From Rhizobium giardinii bv. giardinii H152 (GTDB taxonomy: Bacteria; Pseudomonadota; Alphaproteobacteria; Rhizobiales; Rhizobiaceae), in contig NZ_KB902724.1 in NCBI RefSeq assembly GCF_000379605.1, forward strand, positions 1 to 64,000: a DNA stretch of 64,000 nt, written 5' to 3'. Of this stretch, positions 27,881 through 38,947 are shown piece by piece (the stretch's first letter is position 1; every line of letters begins with the position of its first letter). The notes under the pieces are model-generated. The model was not told the DNA's origin and ran no database searches. It saw only the letters and a list, made by a program, of their open reading frames with translations. Position numbers and translations under genes: made by a program.

Positions 27881-28144
27881 TTACCTGAAACGGCCGTCCA
27901 TCATTTCTTGATCACGATTCTCGACTGCCGTTACGGCAAGTTCCTTGGATGCCGCATAACCCTGTTCGACGTCAAACTCTGGCCCCCCGACATTTGACCA
28001 CCTCCAGGCGCCTTCCGTTTCCAAGCGTCCCTCCAGCGTCACTCTGCCGATCATTCGTTCGCCCTCATAGCCAACAAAATCGTGGTCAGGCGAGAAATAC
28101 GACGAGATCCAATAATAGGCATGGGGTTCAGAATCCGGCAGCAT
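27881..28144 (-). CDS. small unknown protein
   Basis: An 87-residue acidic, aromatic-rich protein (PHAYYWISSYFSPDHDFVGYEG) with AAGGAG about 9 nt before its ATG. No signal peptide or membrane segment. The GRVTLEGRLETEGAWRW region suggests beta strands. No family recognised; it is convergent with pdxA2. Confidence 0.55.
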   Translation of the reverse strand: MLPDSEPHAYYWISSYFSPDHDFVGYEGERMIGRVTLEGRLETEGAWRWSNVGGPEFDVEQGYAASKELAVTAVENRDQEMMDGRFR

Positions 28145-28424
28145 CGCTGGTCACTCCTTTGCGTGTGCAAGGTTTGCGTTTGCCCCAAATTTTGCCCGTT
28201 GACGGGCTGAAGGATGCTCCCCGTTTCGAAAAAAGGAAAGCCGATATTTTCCGCCTGTCCTATTCCTCGGTTCGGTCGATTGCGCGGGTGATATTTCCGG
28301 TCTGGGACCAAAGTCTTGATGCGCTTAGGACCAAAGGCTGAAGCGCGCGGCCTGAATATGGGCCAATATGCGCACACACGCGGCTCGACATCGGGCGGGG
28401 CGAAACGATGTCCGGAGGCAAATG

Positions 28425-28847
28425 ATGGAAATGAAGACCGAACCAGTGTGGTATCGTTTCCTCGAGCGCGTTCATCCGACATCGGTCGATGGCGAATTTG
28501 CCTCGGTCGAGTTTGAACTGGCTTTTGCGGTCAATATCCGGACGGCCTTGTTGCTTGTGGAGACCACTCCCGCCTGTCGCCGATTTGCCGACGTTGCCAT
28601 CAAGAATGCAGTCAACTACAGCTGCTTGCGCCATAGCGGAAAGAGAGGCGGGGTTCTCGCCGATGCCCACCGCGCAATTGACGAGGCATTGTGGCGATTG
28701 ATAACCGAGTTGCGCCATTGCAAGTCGAAGGTCGAAACCTTTGTCGATCTCAGCGCGGTCTTCGTCGATCATGTGACCGATCGCGGGCGTCGTCATGAAC
28801 AGCTTGCTGCGTCGCGGCCAGCAAAAGCATATCTCCGCAGACCCTAG
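28425..28847 (+). CDS. possible unknown protein
   Basis: A 140-residue frame with GGAGG 6 nt before the ATG at 28425 (another ATG at 28422 is possible). The protein is Arg/His-rich with a helical middle section (RFADVAIKNAVNYSCLRH; AHRAIDEALWRLITEL). I recognise no family. A competing frame on the other strand (28260-28796) has weaker start signals. It precedes the 3' end of katG by 87 nt. Treat as tentative. Confidence 0.4.
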   Translation: MEMKTEPVWYRFLERVHPTSVDGEFASVEFELAFAVNIRTALLLVETTPACRRFADVAIKNAVNYSCLRHSGKRGGVLADAHRAIDEALWRLITELRHCKSKVETFVDLSAVFVDHVTDRGRRHEQLAASRPAKAYLRRP

Positions 28848-28934
28848 ATGATCAGTTCGCCCCGAGATTGACGGATTGCATCGGACGCAGCTGGAACTCA
28901 GCCGCGCCCGAACGCATTTCCGTCTGATTGCGGA

Positions 28935-31184
<2,250 letters not shown>

Positions 31185-31297
31185 TCAAGCAAAGAGCTCA
31201 AGGGGGTTCGGCGCCGGGTTGGACTGGACGTCAACAAGTTGCGCGCCGCTGGTGGCCGTTCCATGGCGGTTCCTGGCGGCAGCTGCAATTCGTCTTC

Positions 31298-31314
31298 GCT
31301 ATCGGCACTATAGC
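31298..31314. promoter_or_regulatory. candidate OxyR binding site between katG and oxyR
   Basis: GCTAT and ATAGC form a perfect inverted repeat with a 7-nt spacer. CTAT-N7-ATAG is the inner pair of the four-element OxyR consensus (ATAG-N7-CTAT-N7-ATAG-N7-CTAT); the two outer elements match at 2 of 4 positions each. It lies 57 bp upstream of the oxyR start and 165 bp from katG. Confidence 0.6.
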
Positions 31315-31370
31315 CAAGCCCGTTCATTAATTTAAGTTGGATTTTCTGATAGCGGCGATAAGGTCCGGTT

Positions 31371-32285
31371 ATGACAAATTTGACACTGAAGCAGTTGCGC
31401 TATTTCGAGGCGTTGGCCCGACAGGGGCATTTCGGGCGCGCGGCAGATGCATGCGCGATCTCCCAGCCCGCCTTGTCGATGCAGATCAAGGAGCTGGAGG
31501 AAACGCTCGGCACGGACCTCTTCGAAAGAGGCCCGCGACAAGTCCGGCTGACCAATTTCGGAGAAGCGTTTGCCCTGCGTGTCCGTGACATCCTGCGTGC
31601 TGTCGACGAACTGGGCGACTTGGCGCGCGCTTCGCGGCACCGGCTGGTCGGGCGGTTGCGGATCGGCGTCATCCCCACGATCGCGCCTTATCTGTTGCCT
31701 GCAATCATCGGCAACCTCACGCGCATGCATGAAGGCCTTGAGATTCATGTGCGCGAGACGTTGACCTCGAAGCTCGTCCAGGAGTTGGCGGAAGGCCGGC
31801 TCGATACGGCAATTGTTGCGTTGCCGGTCTCAGAGCCTTCGTTGACCGAGGTTGCATTGTTTTCCGAGAATTTCGTGCTGGTCCGGCCAGGCGAGGACGA
31901 GGGCAAGCCAGTTCCCAATCGCGAAGCGCTTCGTGAAATGAGGCTTCTTCTGCTGGAAGAGGGGCATTGTTTTCGCGACCAGGCCTTGTCGTTCTGCAAT
32001 ATGCATTCGGCATTGCCGCGCGAGTTGCTGGACGGCAGTTCTCTGTCCACGCTGGTGCAAATGGTCAGCGCCGGCATTGGGGTCACCTTGATCCCGGAAA
32101 TGGCCCTTGGGGTGGAGACACGCTCGGCGTCTGTGTCTGTCGCGCGCTTTCACAGTGTCCAACCCTCGCGAACCATTGGCATGATTTGGCGCAAGACAAG
32201 CCCCCTGGCCAAGCAGTTCCTGCAAATTTCGGACATCGTTCGCCATTCAGCCGATGCGATGCGCGAGCAATACGATCCAACATAA
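31371..32285 (+). CDS. oxyR: hydrogen peroxide-sensing LysR-type regulator
   Basis: A 304-residue OxyR. The N-terminal helix-turn-helix is in LRYFEALARQGHFGRAADAC followed by ISQPALSMQIKELEE. The redox pair is seen as Cys200 and Cys209 in EEGHCFRDQALSFC, matching E. coli Cys199 and Cys208; peroxide converts them to a disulfide. It is transcribed divergently from katG, which it should activate under peroxide stress and perhaps repress when reduced, as described for rhizobial oxyR-katG pairs. Confidence 0.95.
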   Translation: MTNLTLKQLRYFEALARQGHFGRAADACAISQPALSMQIKELEETLGTDLFERGPRQVRLTNFGEAFALRVRDILRAVDELGDLARASRHRLVGRLRIGVIPTIAPYLLPAIIGNLTRMHEGLEIHVRETLTSKLVQELAEGRLDTAIVALPVSEPSLTEVALFSENFVLVRPGEDEGKPVPNREALREMRLLLLEEGHCFRDQALSFCNMHSALPRELLDGSSLSTLVQMVSAGIGVTLIPEMALGVETRSASVSVARFHSVQPSRTIGMIWRKTSPLAKQFLQISDIVRHSADAMREQYDPT

Positions 32286-32921
32286 GCGACAGTGAACGCT
32301 CGGACCCAGCTACTACATGCTGCCAATGACGCCCGCCTTCCGGCTCGGGCTCAAGATCACCGAGTATGGGCGTTGCCGGCTTGTACGTTGATTTTAAATG
32401 CAATTTTCGCAGCGATAGCCGCTTCGCGAAAACGAATCGCAAATCGATTCGTGGTTTAAGCTCTTAATAAGTCCACACTTTAAAAAATGGTGTCATTCGG
32501 AATGGGCACGCGTCTTCGTTGCGCAGTTTCCGCCACGCTTTTAAGGCCACTTCGCCTTCGTTGAAATGGCGGCCGCTTGAGTCAACCTGGATGAAAGCAC
32601 CTGATCGGCAGCTTCGAAATTGAAGCAAGAAAATTGGGTCGCCGTGTTGCAAGTTCAGCAGCCGTTTGCGAAATCGACGTGATTATCACCAATCCATATT
32701 GGTTCCCGCTCCATCCGGTTCAGGTTCGGGCAAGCCTGTTCGCTCATAAATTGTTCCCGTGAGCGGCAACGCTTGATTTTGATATCCGTCACTGCCTCAG
32801 GGGCAGGCGGCATATGCCGGCACGTCGACGCGGGCGGTTGTCGAAAATCTGGCTCACATTTTCCCGGAAGCTGGCAGCCGGGAAAATCCAGGCGGCGGGA
32901 TAATACAAAGGGTTTCATTTT
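32286..32921. other. long leader before the repeat-protein gene
   Basis: 636 bp with no convincing gene. Two minus-strand frames (32464-32652 and 32655-32918) lack ribosome sites and recognisable features. The 32400-32500 part is AT-rich and is the likeliest promoter region for the repeat-protein gene. A strong hairpin lies at 32858-32887. Confidence 0.45.
32858..32887 (+). promoter_or_regulatory. hairpin in the 5' leader of the repeat-protein gene
   Basis: ATTTTCCCGG and CCGGGAAAAT form a perfect 10-bp stem with a 10-nt loop, ending 34 nt before the ATG and about 20 nt before the AAAGGG ribosome site. No U-run follows, so an mRNA stabiliser, protein-binding dyad or translational control element is more likely than a terminator. 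Confidence 0.5.
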
Positions 32922-35900
32922 ATGACTTCGACCATTCCCTCCCTCAGCGTCAGCCAGATCCGGTCACTCACGACGACGGCAATTGCAGCCTGGACCACCG
33001 AAGACATTGCTGCGCTGTCTACGACGCAGATCAGGGCCCTTTCGTCGACCCAGGCCGCAGCCCTCGAAACGGAGGACCTTGCTGCCTTTTCGACGACGCA
33101 GATCCGCGCGATATCAGCGGCGGCTATCATCAGCCTGAGCCTGGACCAAATGGCCGTTCTGACGACGGACAAGATCGAAAGCCTGATAACGACCCAGGTC
33201 GCCGCCCTCAGCACCAAGCAGGTGGGTGGGCTGGATTCGGCACAGGTCGAGGCCTTGACCTCCTTGCAGGTTGCCGCCCTGAGCTCGGCGCAGCTTCAGA
33301 CTTTGACCACCGATGAAATCGTGACGCTGTCGACGGCCGACATTGCGGCGATCACCTCGACTGCGATAACGGGGCTTTCCACCGACAATATTGCGGCGCT
33401 CAGTACCGCCCAGGCGGCTGCTCTGAAGACGAGTCAGGTCGCGGCGTTGAAGACAACCCAGGTCGCAGCCCTGACATCCGGGCATCTCGCGGTGCTGACC
33501 GCCTCGCAAATCGGCGCCTTGAGTTCGGGGCAAATCCGGGTTCTGTCCAGTGAGGACATCGCCGCCCTCTCCACAAGCCAGGTTGCCGCACTGAGCGCGA
33601 AGGCGGTCGCAGGACTGACCTCCACGCAGATCGTTGCCTTGTCGACCGATCAGGTGGAGGCCTTGACGTCGTCGCAGGTGGCGGCCCTTAGCGCGACGCA
33701 ACTTGCCGCTTTGGGCGCGGACGACGTGGTGACCTTTTCGACCGCCGATATTGCGGCGATCAGCTCGGCGGCCATAACCGGACTGTCCACCGGTAGCATC
33801 GCGGCACTGGGCTCCGCCCAGGCGGCAGCCATGAAGACGAGCCAAATCGCCGCGTTGAAGACAAACCATGTCGCGGCGCTGACGTCAGTGCAGGTCGCAG
33901 CTCTGACAACGGCGCAGATTAGCGCCCTGAGTTCGGCGCAAGTCACGGCGCTGTCCACCGACCGAATGGCCGCTCTCTCGACGGACCAGATTGCCGCTCT
34001 CAGCACCAAGGCGATTTCGGGCCTGACCTCTGCGCAGATCGATGCCTTGTCGACCGATCAGGCAGCGGCCCTTACGACTTCCCTCGTCGCCGCCATGAGC
34101 TCGACCCAGATCGCTGCACTGGACGCAGATGACATTGCAGCCTTCTCGACGGCCGATATCGCGGCGATCAGCTCGTCTGCCATAACAGGGCTTTCCACCG
34201 ACAGTGTTGCTGCACTCAGCACCGCCCAGGCAGCGGCGCTGAAGACGAGCCAGGTTGCGGTGTTGAAGACGAGCCAGATCGTCGCCCTGACGTCCGAGCA
34301 GATCGCGGCGCTGACCACCTCGCAGTTCAGCGCCTTGACTGCGGCGCAAGTCAAGGTTCTCTCGAGCGACACCATTGCGGCTCTCTCCACCGGCCAGGTC
34401 GCCGCCTTGAGCACGAGGGCGGTCACCGGTCTGACATCCGCGCAGGTCGATGCCTTGTCCATCGACCAGGTCGAGGCTCTGACATCATCCCAGGTTGCGA
34501 ACCTCAGCTCGACGCAGATTTCTGCTTTGAGCGCGGCAGATCTGGCAACCTTCTCCACGGCCGACATCGCGGCGATCGGCTCGTCTGCCATAACCGCACT
34601 TTCCACCGGGATTATCGCAGCGCTCAGCCCCGAGCAGACGTTAGCCCTGAAGACGGGCCAGATAGCGGCGTTGAAGACAAGCCAGATCGCCGCGTTGACG
34701 TCCCAGCAGATTGCAGCCCTGACCCCGTCGCAGATCAGCGCCCTGAGTTCGCTGCAGGTCACGGCCCTCTCGAGCGACAGCATCGCCTTGCTGGACACTG
34801 ACCAGATTGCCGCCCTGAGCACCAAGGCGATTGCGGGGCTATCCTCGACGCAGATCGATGCCTTGTCCACCGCGCAGGTCGAGGCCTTGAGTTCGTCCCA
34901 GGTTGCGCACCTCAGCGCGACGCAGATTGGCGCCTTCAGCGCAGCAGATCTGGCGACCTTCTCGACGTCCGAGTTGGCGGCGATTACCCCGGCCGCCCTG
35001 TCCGGGCTATCCAGCGATAATATCGCGGCTCTCAGCACGGAGCAGGCTGCGGCCCTGAAGACAAGCCAGATCGCGGCGCTGAAGACAGCCCATGTCGCCG
35101 CGCTGACGTCCGAGCAGATCGCGGCGCTGACCACGTCGCAGATCGCAGCCCTCAGTTCGGCGCAGATAGCGGTCCTGCCCAACGACAGCATCGGTGCTCT
35201 CGCCACAGACCAGATTGCCGCCCTGAGCACCAAGGCGATCGCCGGTTTGACCGCATCGCAGATCAATGCCTTTTCCACCGCCCAGGCTGCGGCTCTGACC
35301 TCCGCGCTTGTCGGTGCCATGAGCTCGAGCCAGATAGCGGCACTCTCTTCCGAGGACATTGCGACCTTCTCGACGGCTGATATCGCGGCTATCAGCGCGA
35401 CGGCCCTGTCCGCACTTTCGACCGGCAACATCGCGAGCCTCAGTGCCGACCAGGCGGCGGCTCTGACGGCAAGCCAGGTGGCAGCACTGTCTTCCAGCCA
35501 GATCGCCGCGCTGACGAATGACCAGATCGCCGCGCTGACCACGGCACAGGTCGGCGCCCTCAGTTCGGCGCAGGTCGCGGCTTTGTCCGACGACAGCATC
35601 GCCGCGCTGGACACGGCGCAGATTGCCGCCCTGAGCACCAAGGCACTGGCGGGCCTGAGCTCCACCCAGCTCGGCGCCTTGTCCACCGAGCAGGTCGAGG
35701 CATTGACGCCGAGTCAGGTTGCAAGCCTGAACTCGACGCAAATTGCCGCTCTGGACACGGCGGACCTCGCGACCTTCTCGACGGGTGACATCGCGGCGAT
35801 CAGCTCGTCGGCCCTGTCAGGGCTGTCGACCGGAACGATCGCCGCGCTCAGCGCTGAGCAGGCGGCGGCCTTGACGACAAGCCAGATGGCAGTGCTGTCT

Positions 35901-37976
35901 TCCAGCCAACTCGCCTCGCTCACGTCGGGGCAGCTTGCCACGCTGACGACGTCGCAGATCGGTGCATTGAACTCGAACGCTATATCGGGATTGTCGAGCG
36001 CCAACATAGCAGCGCTTTCCGCAGATCAGATCGCCGCCCTGAGCACGCTGGCGGTCGCAGGCTTGACCACCACGCAAATCGAAGCCCTGAGTACCGACCA
36101 GCTGGACGTCTTGTCTTCTGCGCAGATCGGAGCGCTCGGCAAGGAGCAGGTGGCCGTTCTGAGCGCCGAGGATCTGGCAACCTTTTCAAATGACGAGATC
36201 GCGGCGATCAACTCTGCTGCCATACTTGGCCTTTCAGCCAGCAATATTGCGGCTCTCAGCCCCGACCAGGCTGCGGCCCTGACGACCGGCCAGGTGGCGG
36301 CGCTGTCCTCCACCCAGATCGCGGCGCTCGATTCCAGCCAGATCGCCGGCTTGACCCCGGCGCAGATCGGCGCCTTGACGTCTGCGCAGGTCGCGGCTCT
36401 ATCGCCTGACGGCGTCGCCGCCCTCTCCACCACCCAGATTGCAGCCTTGAGCGCCACGGCGGTGGGTGGTCTGACCTCCTCGCAGATCAGCGCGCTCTCC
36501 ACGACGCAGGTCCAAGCCCTCTCATCGTCTCAGGTGGCAGGCCTCAGCTCGACGCAGATGGCCGCTTTGAGCGCGGCGGACCTGGCTACCTTCTCGACCG
36601 CCGAGATCGCGGCGATCAGCTCGTCTGCCCTATCCGGCCTTTCCACCGGCAACATCGCAGCCCTCAGCTCCGAGCAGACCGCAGCCCTGACGACCGGCCA
36701 GGTCGCAGCGCTGTCGACCAGCCAGGTCGCGGCGCTGGGTTCGACCCAGCTTGGCAACTTGACGACGGCGCAGATCGAGGCGCTGAGCTCGGCGCATGTC
36801 ACGGCATTGTCCACCGGCGGCGTCGGCGCGCTCTCCACGGCCCAGATCGCCGCGCTCAGCACCAAAGCGCTCACGGGTTTTACCTCCAGGCAGATCGATG
36901 CCTTGTCGACCGCGCAGGTCGAAGCTCTGACCTCCCCTCAGGTCGCAAGCCTCGACTCCACACAAATTGGCGCTTTGACGGCGGCGGACGTCGCTACCCT
37001 TTCGACTGCCGACATTGCGGCGATCAGTTCGTCGGCCATTTCCGGTCTTTCAACCGGCAATATAGCGGCCCTCAGCTCACAGCAGATCGCCGCCCTGACC
37101 ACAAGCCAGGTGGCGGCGTTGTCATCCGGCCAGGTCGAGGCCGCCCAGCTCGGCAACTTGACCACCGCGCAGATCGGTGCCCTGAGTCCGACCGCCCTTT
37201 CGGGGCTGTCGACGTCCACCATCGCCGCACTCTCCACCGACCAGATTGCCGCCCTGAGCACGAAGGCAATCGGGGGGCTTACCTCGGCACAGATCTCCGC
37301 ATTCACAACCGGCCAGATCGACTCGTTGTCTCCCACGCAGGTCGCCTCATTGGGATCGGCGCAGTTGGCGGCCCTGTCGAGCGGGGACATGGCGAGCTTC
37401 TCGACCGCCGATATCGCAGCGATCAGCTCGTCCGCCATACCGGGATTGTCCACCAGCAATATCGCTGCCCTCAGCCCCGAGCAGGCGGCAGCCCTGACGA
37501 CAAGCCAGATACCGGCGCTGACCTTCAATCAGATCAAGGCCCTGAGTTCCAGCCAGATCGGCGGCCTGACCACCGTGCAGATCGGCGCCCTGAACGCCAT
37601 ACAACTTGCGGCGCTGGGTACGGACACGATTGCCGCACTGTCCACCAGCCAGATTGCCGCCCTGAACTCCAAGGCGATCGTCGGGCTGACCACCGCGCAG
37701 ATCGGCGCCTTGACGACTGAACAGGTGGAGGCATTGACGGCGGCCCAGGTCGGAGGACTGAGCTCGGCGCAAATCGCGGCACTGACCACCGAGGACCTCG
37801 CGACCTTCTCGACCAGCGATATCGCGTCGATCAGCACGTCTGCCCTTTTCGGACTGTCGACCCAGGATATTTCGAGCCTGTCGAGCAACCAGATATACGC
37901 CATAACCACGACCCAGATTGAGGCGATGGATGCCGAGCGGATTGCTGCAGTCGTTTCAGCCTACCAGTCATTCTGA
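32922..37976 (+). CDS. giant octapeptide-repeat protein with a 17-octad super-repeat
   Basis: A 1684-residue protein built almost wholly of about 210 octads with consensus [A/S/T]-[S/T]-x-Q-[I/V]-A-A-L. A higher-order unit of 17 octads (136 residues, 408 bp) is marked by an octad like STKAIAGL. This marker starts at 33210, 33594, 34002, 34410, 34818, 35226, 35634, 36042, 36450, 36858, 37257 and 37665. Spacings are 384, then eight of 408, 399, and 408. Within each unit octads 6-8 are special (ADLATF, STADIAAI, SSSALSGL). There is no signal peptide, transmembrane segment or RTX motif; Trp and Tyr are rare and I see no Cys. The C-terminus is IAAVVSAYQSF. A regular solenoid is expected; whether beta-helix or short-helix I cannot say. 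Function unknown; a surface or filament role is speculative. AAAGGG lies 9 nt before the ATG. Confidence 0.9.
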   Translation: MTSTIPSLSVSQIRSLTTTAIAAWTTEDIAALSTTQIRALSSTQAAALETEDLAAFSTTQIRAISAAAIISLSLDQMAVLTTDKIESLITTQVAALSTKQVGGLDSAQVEALTSLQVAALSSAQLQTLTTDEIVTLSTADIAAITSTAITGLSTDNIAALSTAQAAALKTSQVAALKTTQVAALTSGHLAVLTASQIGALSSGQIRVLSSEDIAALSTSQVAALSAKAVAGLTSTQIVALSTDQVEALTSSQVAALSATQLAALGADDVVTFSTADIAAISSAAITGLSTGSIAALGSAQAAAMKTSQIAALKTNHVAALTSVQVAALTTAQISALSSAQVTALSTDRMAALSTDQIAALSTKAISGLTSAQIDALSTDQAAALTTSLVAAMSSTQIAALDADDIAAFSTADIAAISSSAITGLSTDSVAALSTAQAAALKTSQVAVLKTSQIVALTSEQIAALTTSQFSALTAAQVKVLSSDTIAALSTGQVAALSTRAVTGLTSAQVDALSIDQVEALTSSQVANLSSTQISALSAADLATFSTADIAAIGSSAITALSTGIIAALSPEQTLALKTGQIAALKTSQIAALTSQQIAALTPSQISALSSLQVTALSSDSIALLDTDQIAALSTKAIAGLSSTQIDALSTAQVEALSSSQVAHLSATQIGAFSAADLATFSTSELAAITPAALSGLSSDNIAALSTEQAAALKTSQIAALKTAHVAALTSEQIAALTTSQIAALSSAQIAVLPNDSIGALATDQIAALSTKAIAGLTASQINAFSTAQAAALTSALVGAMSSSQIAALSSEDIATFSTADIAAISATALSALSTGNIASLSADQAAALTASQVAALSSSQIAALTNDQIAALTTAQVGALSSAQVAALSDDSIAALDTAQIAALSTKALAGLSSTQLGALSTEQVEALTPSQVASLNSTQIAALDTADLATFSTGDIAAISSSALSGLSTGTIAALSAEQAAALTTSQMAVLSSSQLASLTSGQLATLTTSQIGALNSNAISGLSSANIAALSADQIAALSTLAVAGLTTTQIEALSTDQLDVLSSAQIGALGKEQVAVLSAEDLATFSNDEIAAINSAAILGLSASNIAALSPDQAAALTTGQVAALSSTQIAALDSSQIAGLTPAQIGALTSAQVAALSPDGVAALSTTQIAALSATAVGGLTSSQISALSTTQVQALSSSQVAGLSSTQMAALSAADLATFSTAEIAAISSSALSGLSTGNIAALSSEQTAALTTGQVAALSTSQVAALGSTQLGNLTTAQIEALSSAHVTALSTGGVGALSTAQIAALSTKALTGFTSRQIDALSTAQVEALTSPQVASLDSTQIGALTAADVATLSTADIAAISSSAISGLSTGNIAALSSQQIAALTTSQVAALSSGQVEAAQLGNLTTAQIGALSPTALSGLSTSTIAALSTDQIAALSTKAIGGLTSAQISAFTTGQIDSLSPTQVASLGSAQLAALSSGDMASFSTADIAAISSSAIPGLSTSNIAALSPEQAAALTTSQIPALTFNQIKALSSSQIGGLTTVQIGALNAIQLAALGTDTIAALSTSQIAALNSKAIVGLTTAQIGALTTEQVEALTAAQVGGLSSAQIAALTTEDLATFSTSDIASISTSALFGLSTQDISSLSSNQIYAITTTQIEAMDAERIAAVVSAYQSF
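33210..37664 (+). repeat. tandem 408-bp coding repeats
   Basis: Eleven consecutive units within the giant gene: one of 384 bp (one octad missing), eight of exactly 408 bp, one of 399 bp with an in-frame 9-bp loss that breaks octad register (at SSGQVEAAQLGNL near 37135), and one of 408 bp. Third-position differences between units show the duplications are not all recent. Confidence 0.93.
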
Positions 37977-38109
37977 CGGTGGGCTGCGCGGCGTTGACCA
38001 GATGATGCAGGGCGGCGTGCGCTTGTTCGACGAGCCGATGGGACAGTTTGTCGAAAAGCGCCTGTCGTCGGGGCTCCGGGCTGCTAGCCCGGAACCCTCG
38101 AGGGGGAAA

Positions 38110-38520
38110 CCGGTGGAGGCCGTCATCGCGCTAAGCATTGCCTTCGTTGCCAAGGAATTGATCACGCAGCGTCCCGGCGAACGACGCCTTCCCAAGCCTA
38201 TCCCTGTCTCGTGGCATTTGCTTTTGGACTTCTTCATGGCTTCGGATTTGCTGGCGCGCTCAAGGGGACGGGGTTGCCACAGTCGGACGTGCCGGTAGCT
38301 CTGCTGACCTTCAATCTTGGCGTCGAGGCCGGCCAGCTCCTCTTCGTGGCGGCGGTGCTGATTTTGTTCTGGGCATACCGCCGCCCCCTTCGCCTGATGG
38401 CCGGTCGCCCAGCAGCCATACGCTGTACCTCGCTTACCTCGGGTTGGCATGGGGGCTGGCTGGCATTCTGATGTGGCCCGCCATTGCGGTCTGGCGGCAA
38501 CAGTATCAGCAAGACGGCGA
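38110..38520 (+). pseudogene. HupE/UreJ-like membrane protein remnant, frameshifted and 5'-truncated
   Basis: Pieces of a HupE/UreJ_2-type protein are spread over different frames. PVEAVIALSIAFVAKELI is read from about 38110. After a frameshift near 38205, LVAFAFGLLHGFGFAGAL and VALLTFNLGVEAGQLLFVAAVL follow in another frame. A further shift near 38400 leads to LYLAYLGLAWGLAGILM. The conserved HGFGFAGAL core is clear. The family's N-terminal half is missing: the remnant begins 130 bp after the repeat-protein gene, suggesting deletion or insertion at that junction. Not expected to be functional. Confidence 0.75.
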
Positions 38521-38947
38521 AGCTGACCGGCTGCAGCGAAGCGCAGGTGAAGCGCGTCTGGGCTCGACATCAGAAGGAAAGCGGGAAGCAGGAAATGTTG
38601 TCGCAAAAGTTGAGTTCTGCGACTGTGCAAAAGTCAGTTGCAAAACCGTCGCTTTGATCGGGAGTTTTCGCGACAAGGCAAGGTCGCGAGAGGTGGTTTT
38701 CTTCCGTAGCTTCCCTCGATCGGAACGAGAAAGAAGCGCCATTTCGCGACATTCGTGGCCCTTCTCAAAACCTGCCCTTCGCGCAACGGCTCGAGTCGAC
38801 CCTTCTGCTACGTTCACCGGTCACAACGGGACCAGCAGTCATGACCCAAGGCTGCCACTTCGGGGCCAGTCGCGGATATGGTCGCCCGCCTGTCCTGCCG
38901 CCCATTTTGGGCACTTGGGTTCGGATGACCACGGCGTCCGCGCTGGT
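38521..38947. other. gap without recognised gene
   Basis: Lies between the HupE-like remnant and the 3' end of the BTAD regulator gene. An open frame continues through it on the plus strand but reads low-complexity, Arg/Ser-rich sequence without family features. Confidence 0.4.

Noticed and set aside
28260-28796. 178-codon minus-strand frame overlapping the possible gene at 28425
   Set aside because: No ribosome site and less gene-like composition than the plus-strand alternative, although neither is certain.
34058-35686. 542-codon open frame on the minus strand inside the repeat-protein gene, with several more like it
   Set aside because: It mirrors the octad periodicity of the plus-strand gene, has no ribosome site, and arises because the repeated codons avoid stops in the antisense frame.
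33210-37664. Regularly spaced repeats as a CRISPR array or non-coding satellite
   Set aside because: Unit length is 408 bp, units diverge mostly in synonymous fashion and keep one reading frame; this is a coding repeat.
32922-37976. RTX-type calcium-binding adhesin
   Set aside because: No glycine/aspartate nonapeptides, and no type I secretion genes in the window.
37968-38630. 220-codon minus-strand frame after the repeat-protein gene
   Set aside because: It is antisense to the HupE-like remnant, and its translation is low-complexity and Arg/Ser/Pro-rich.
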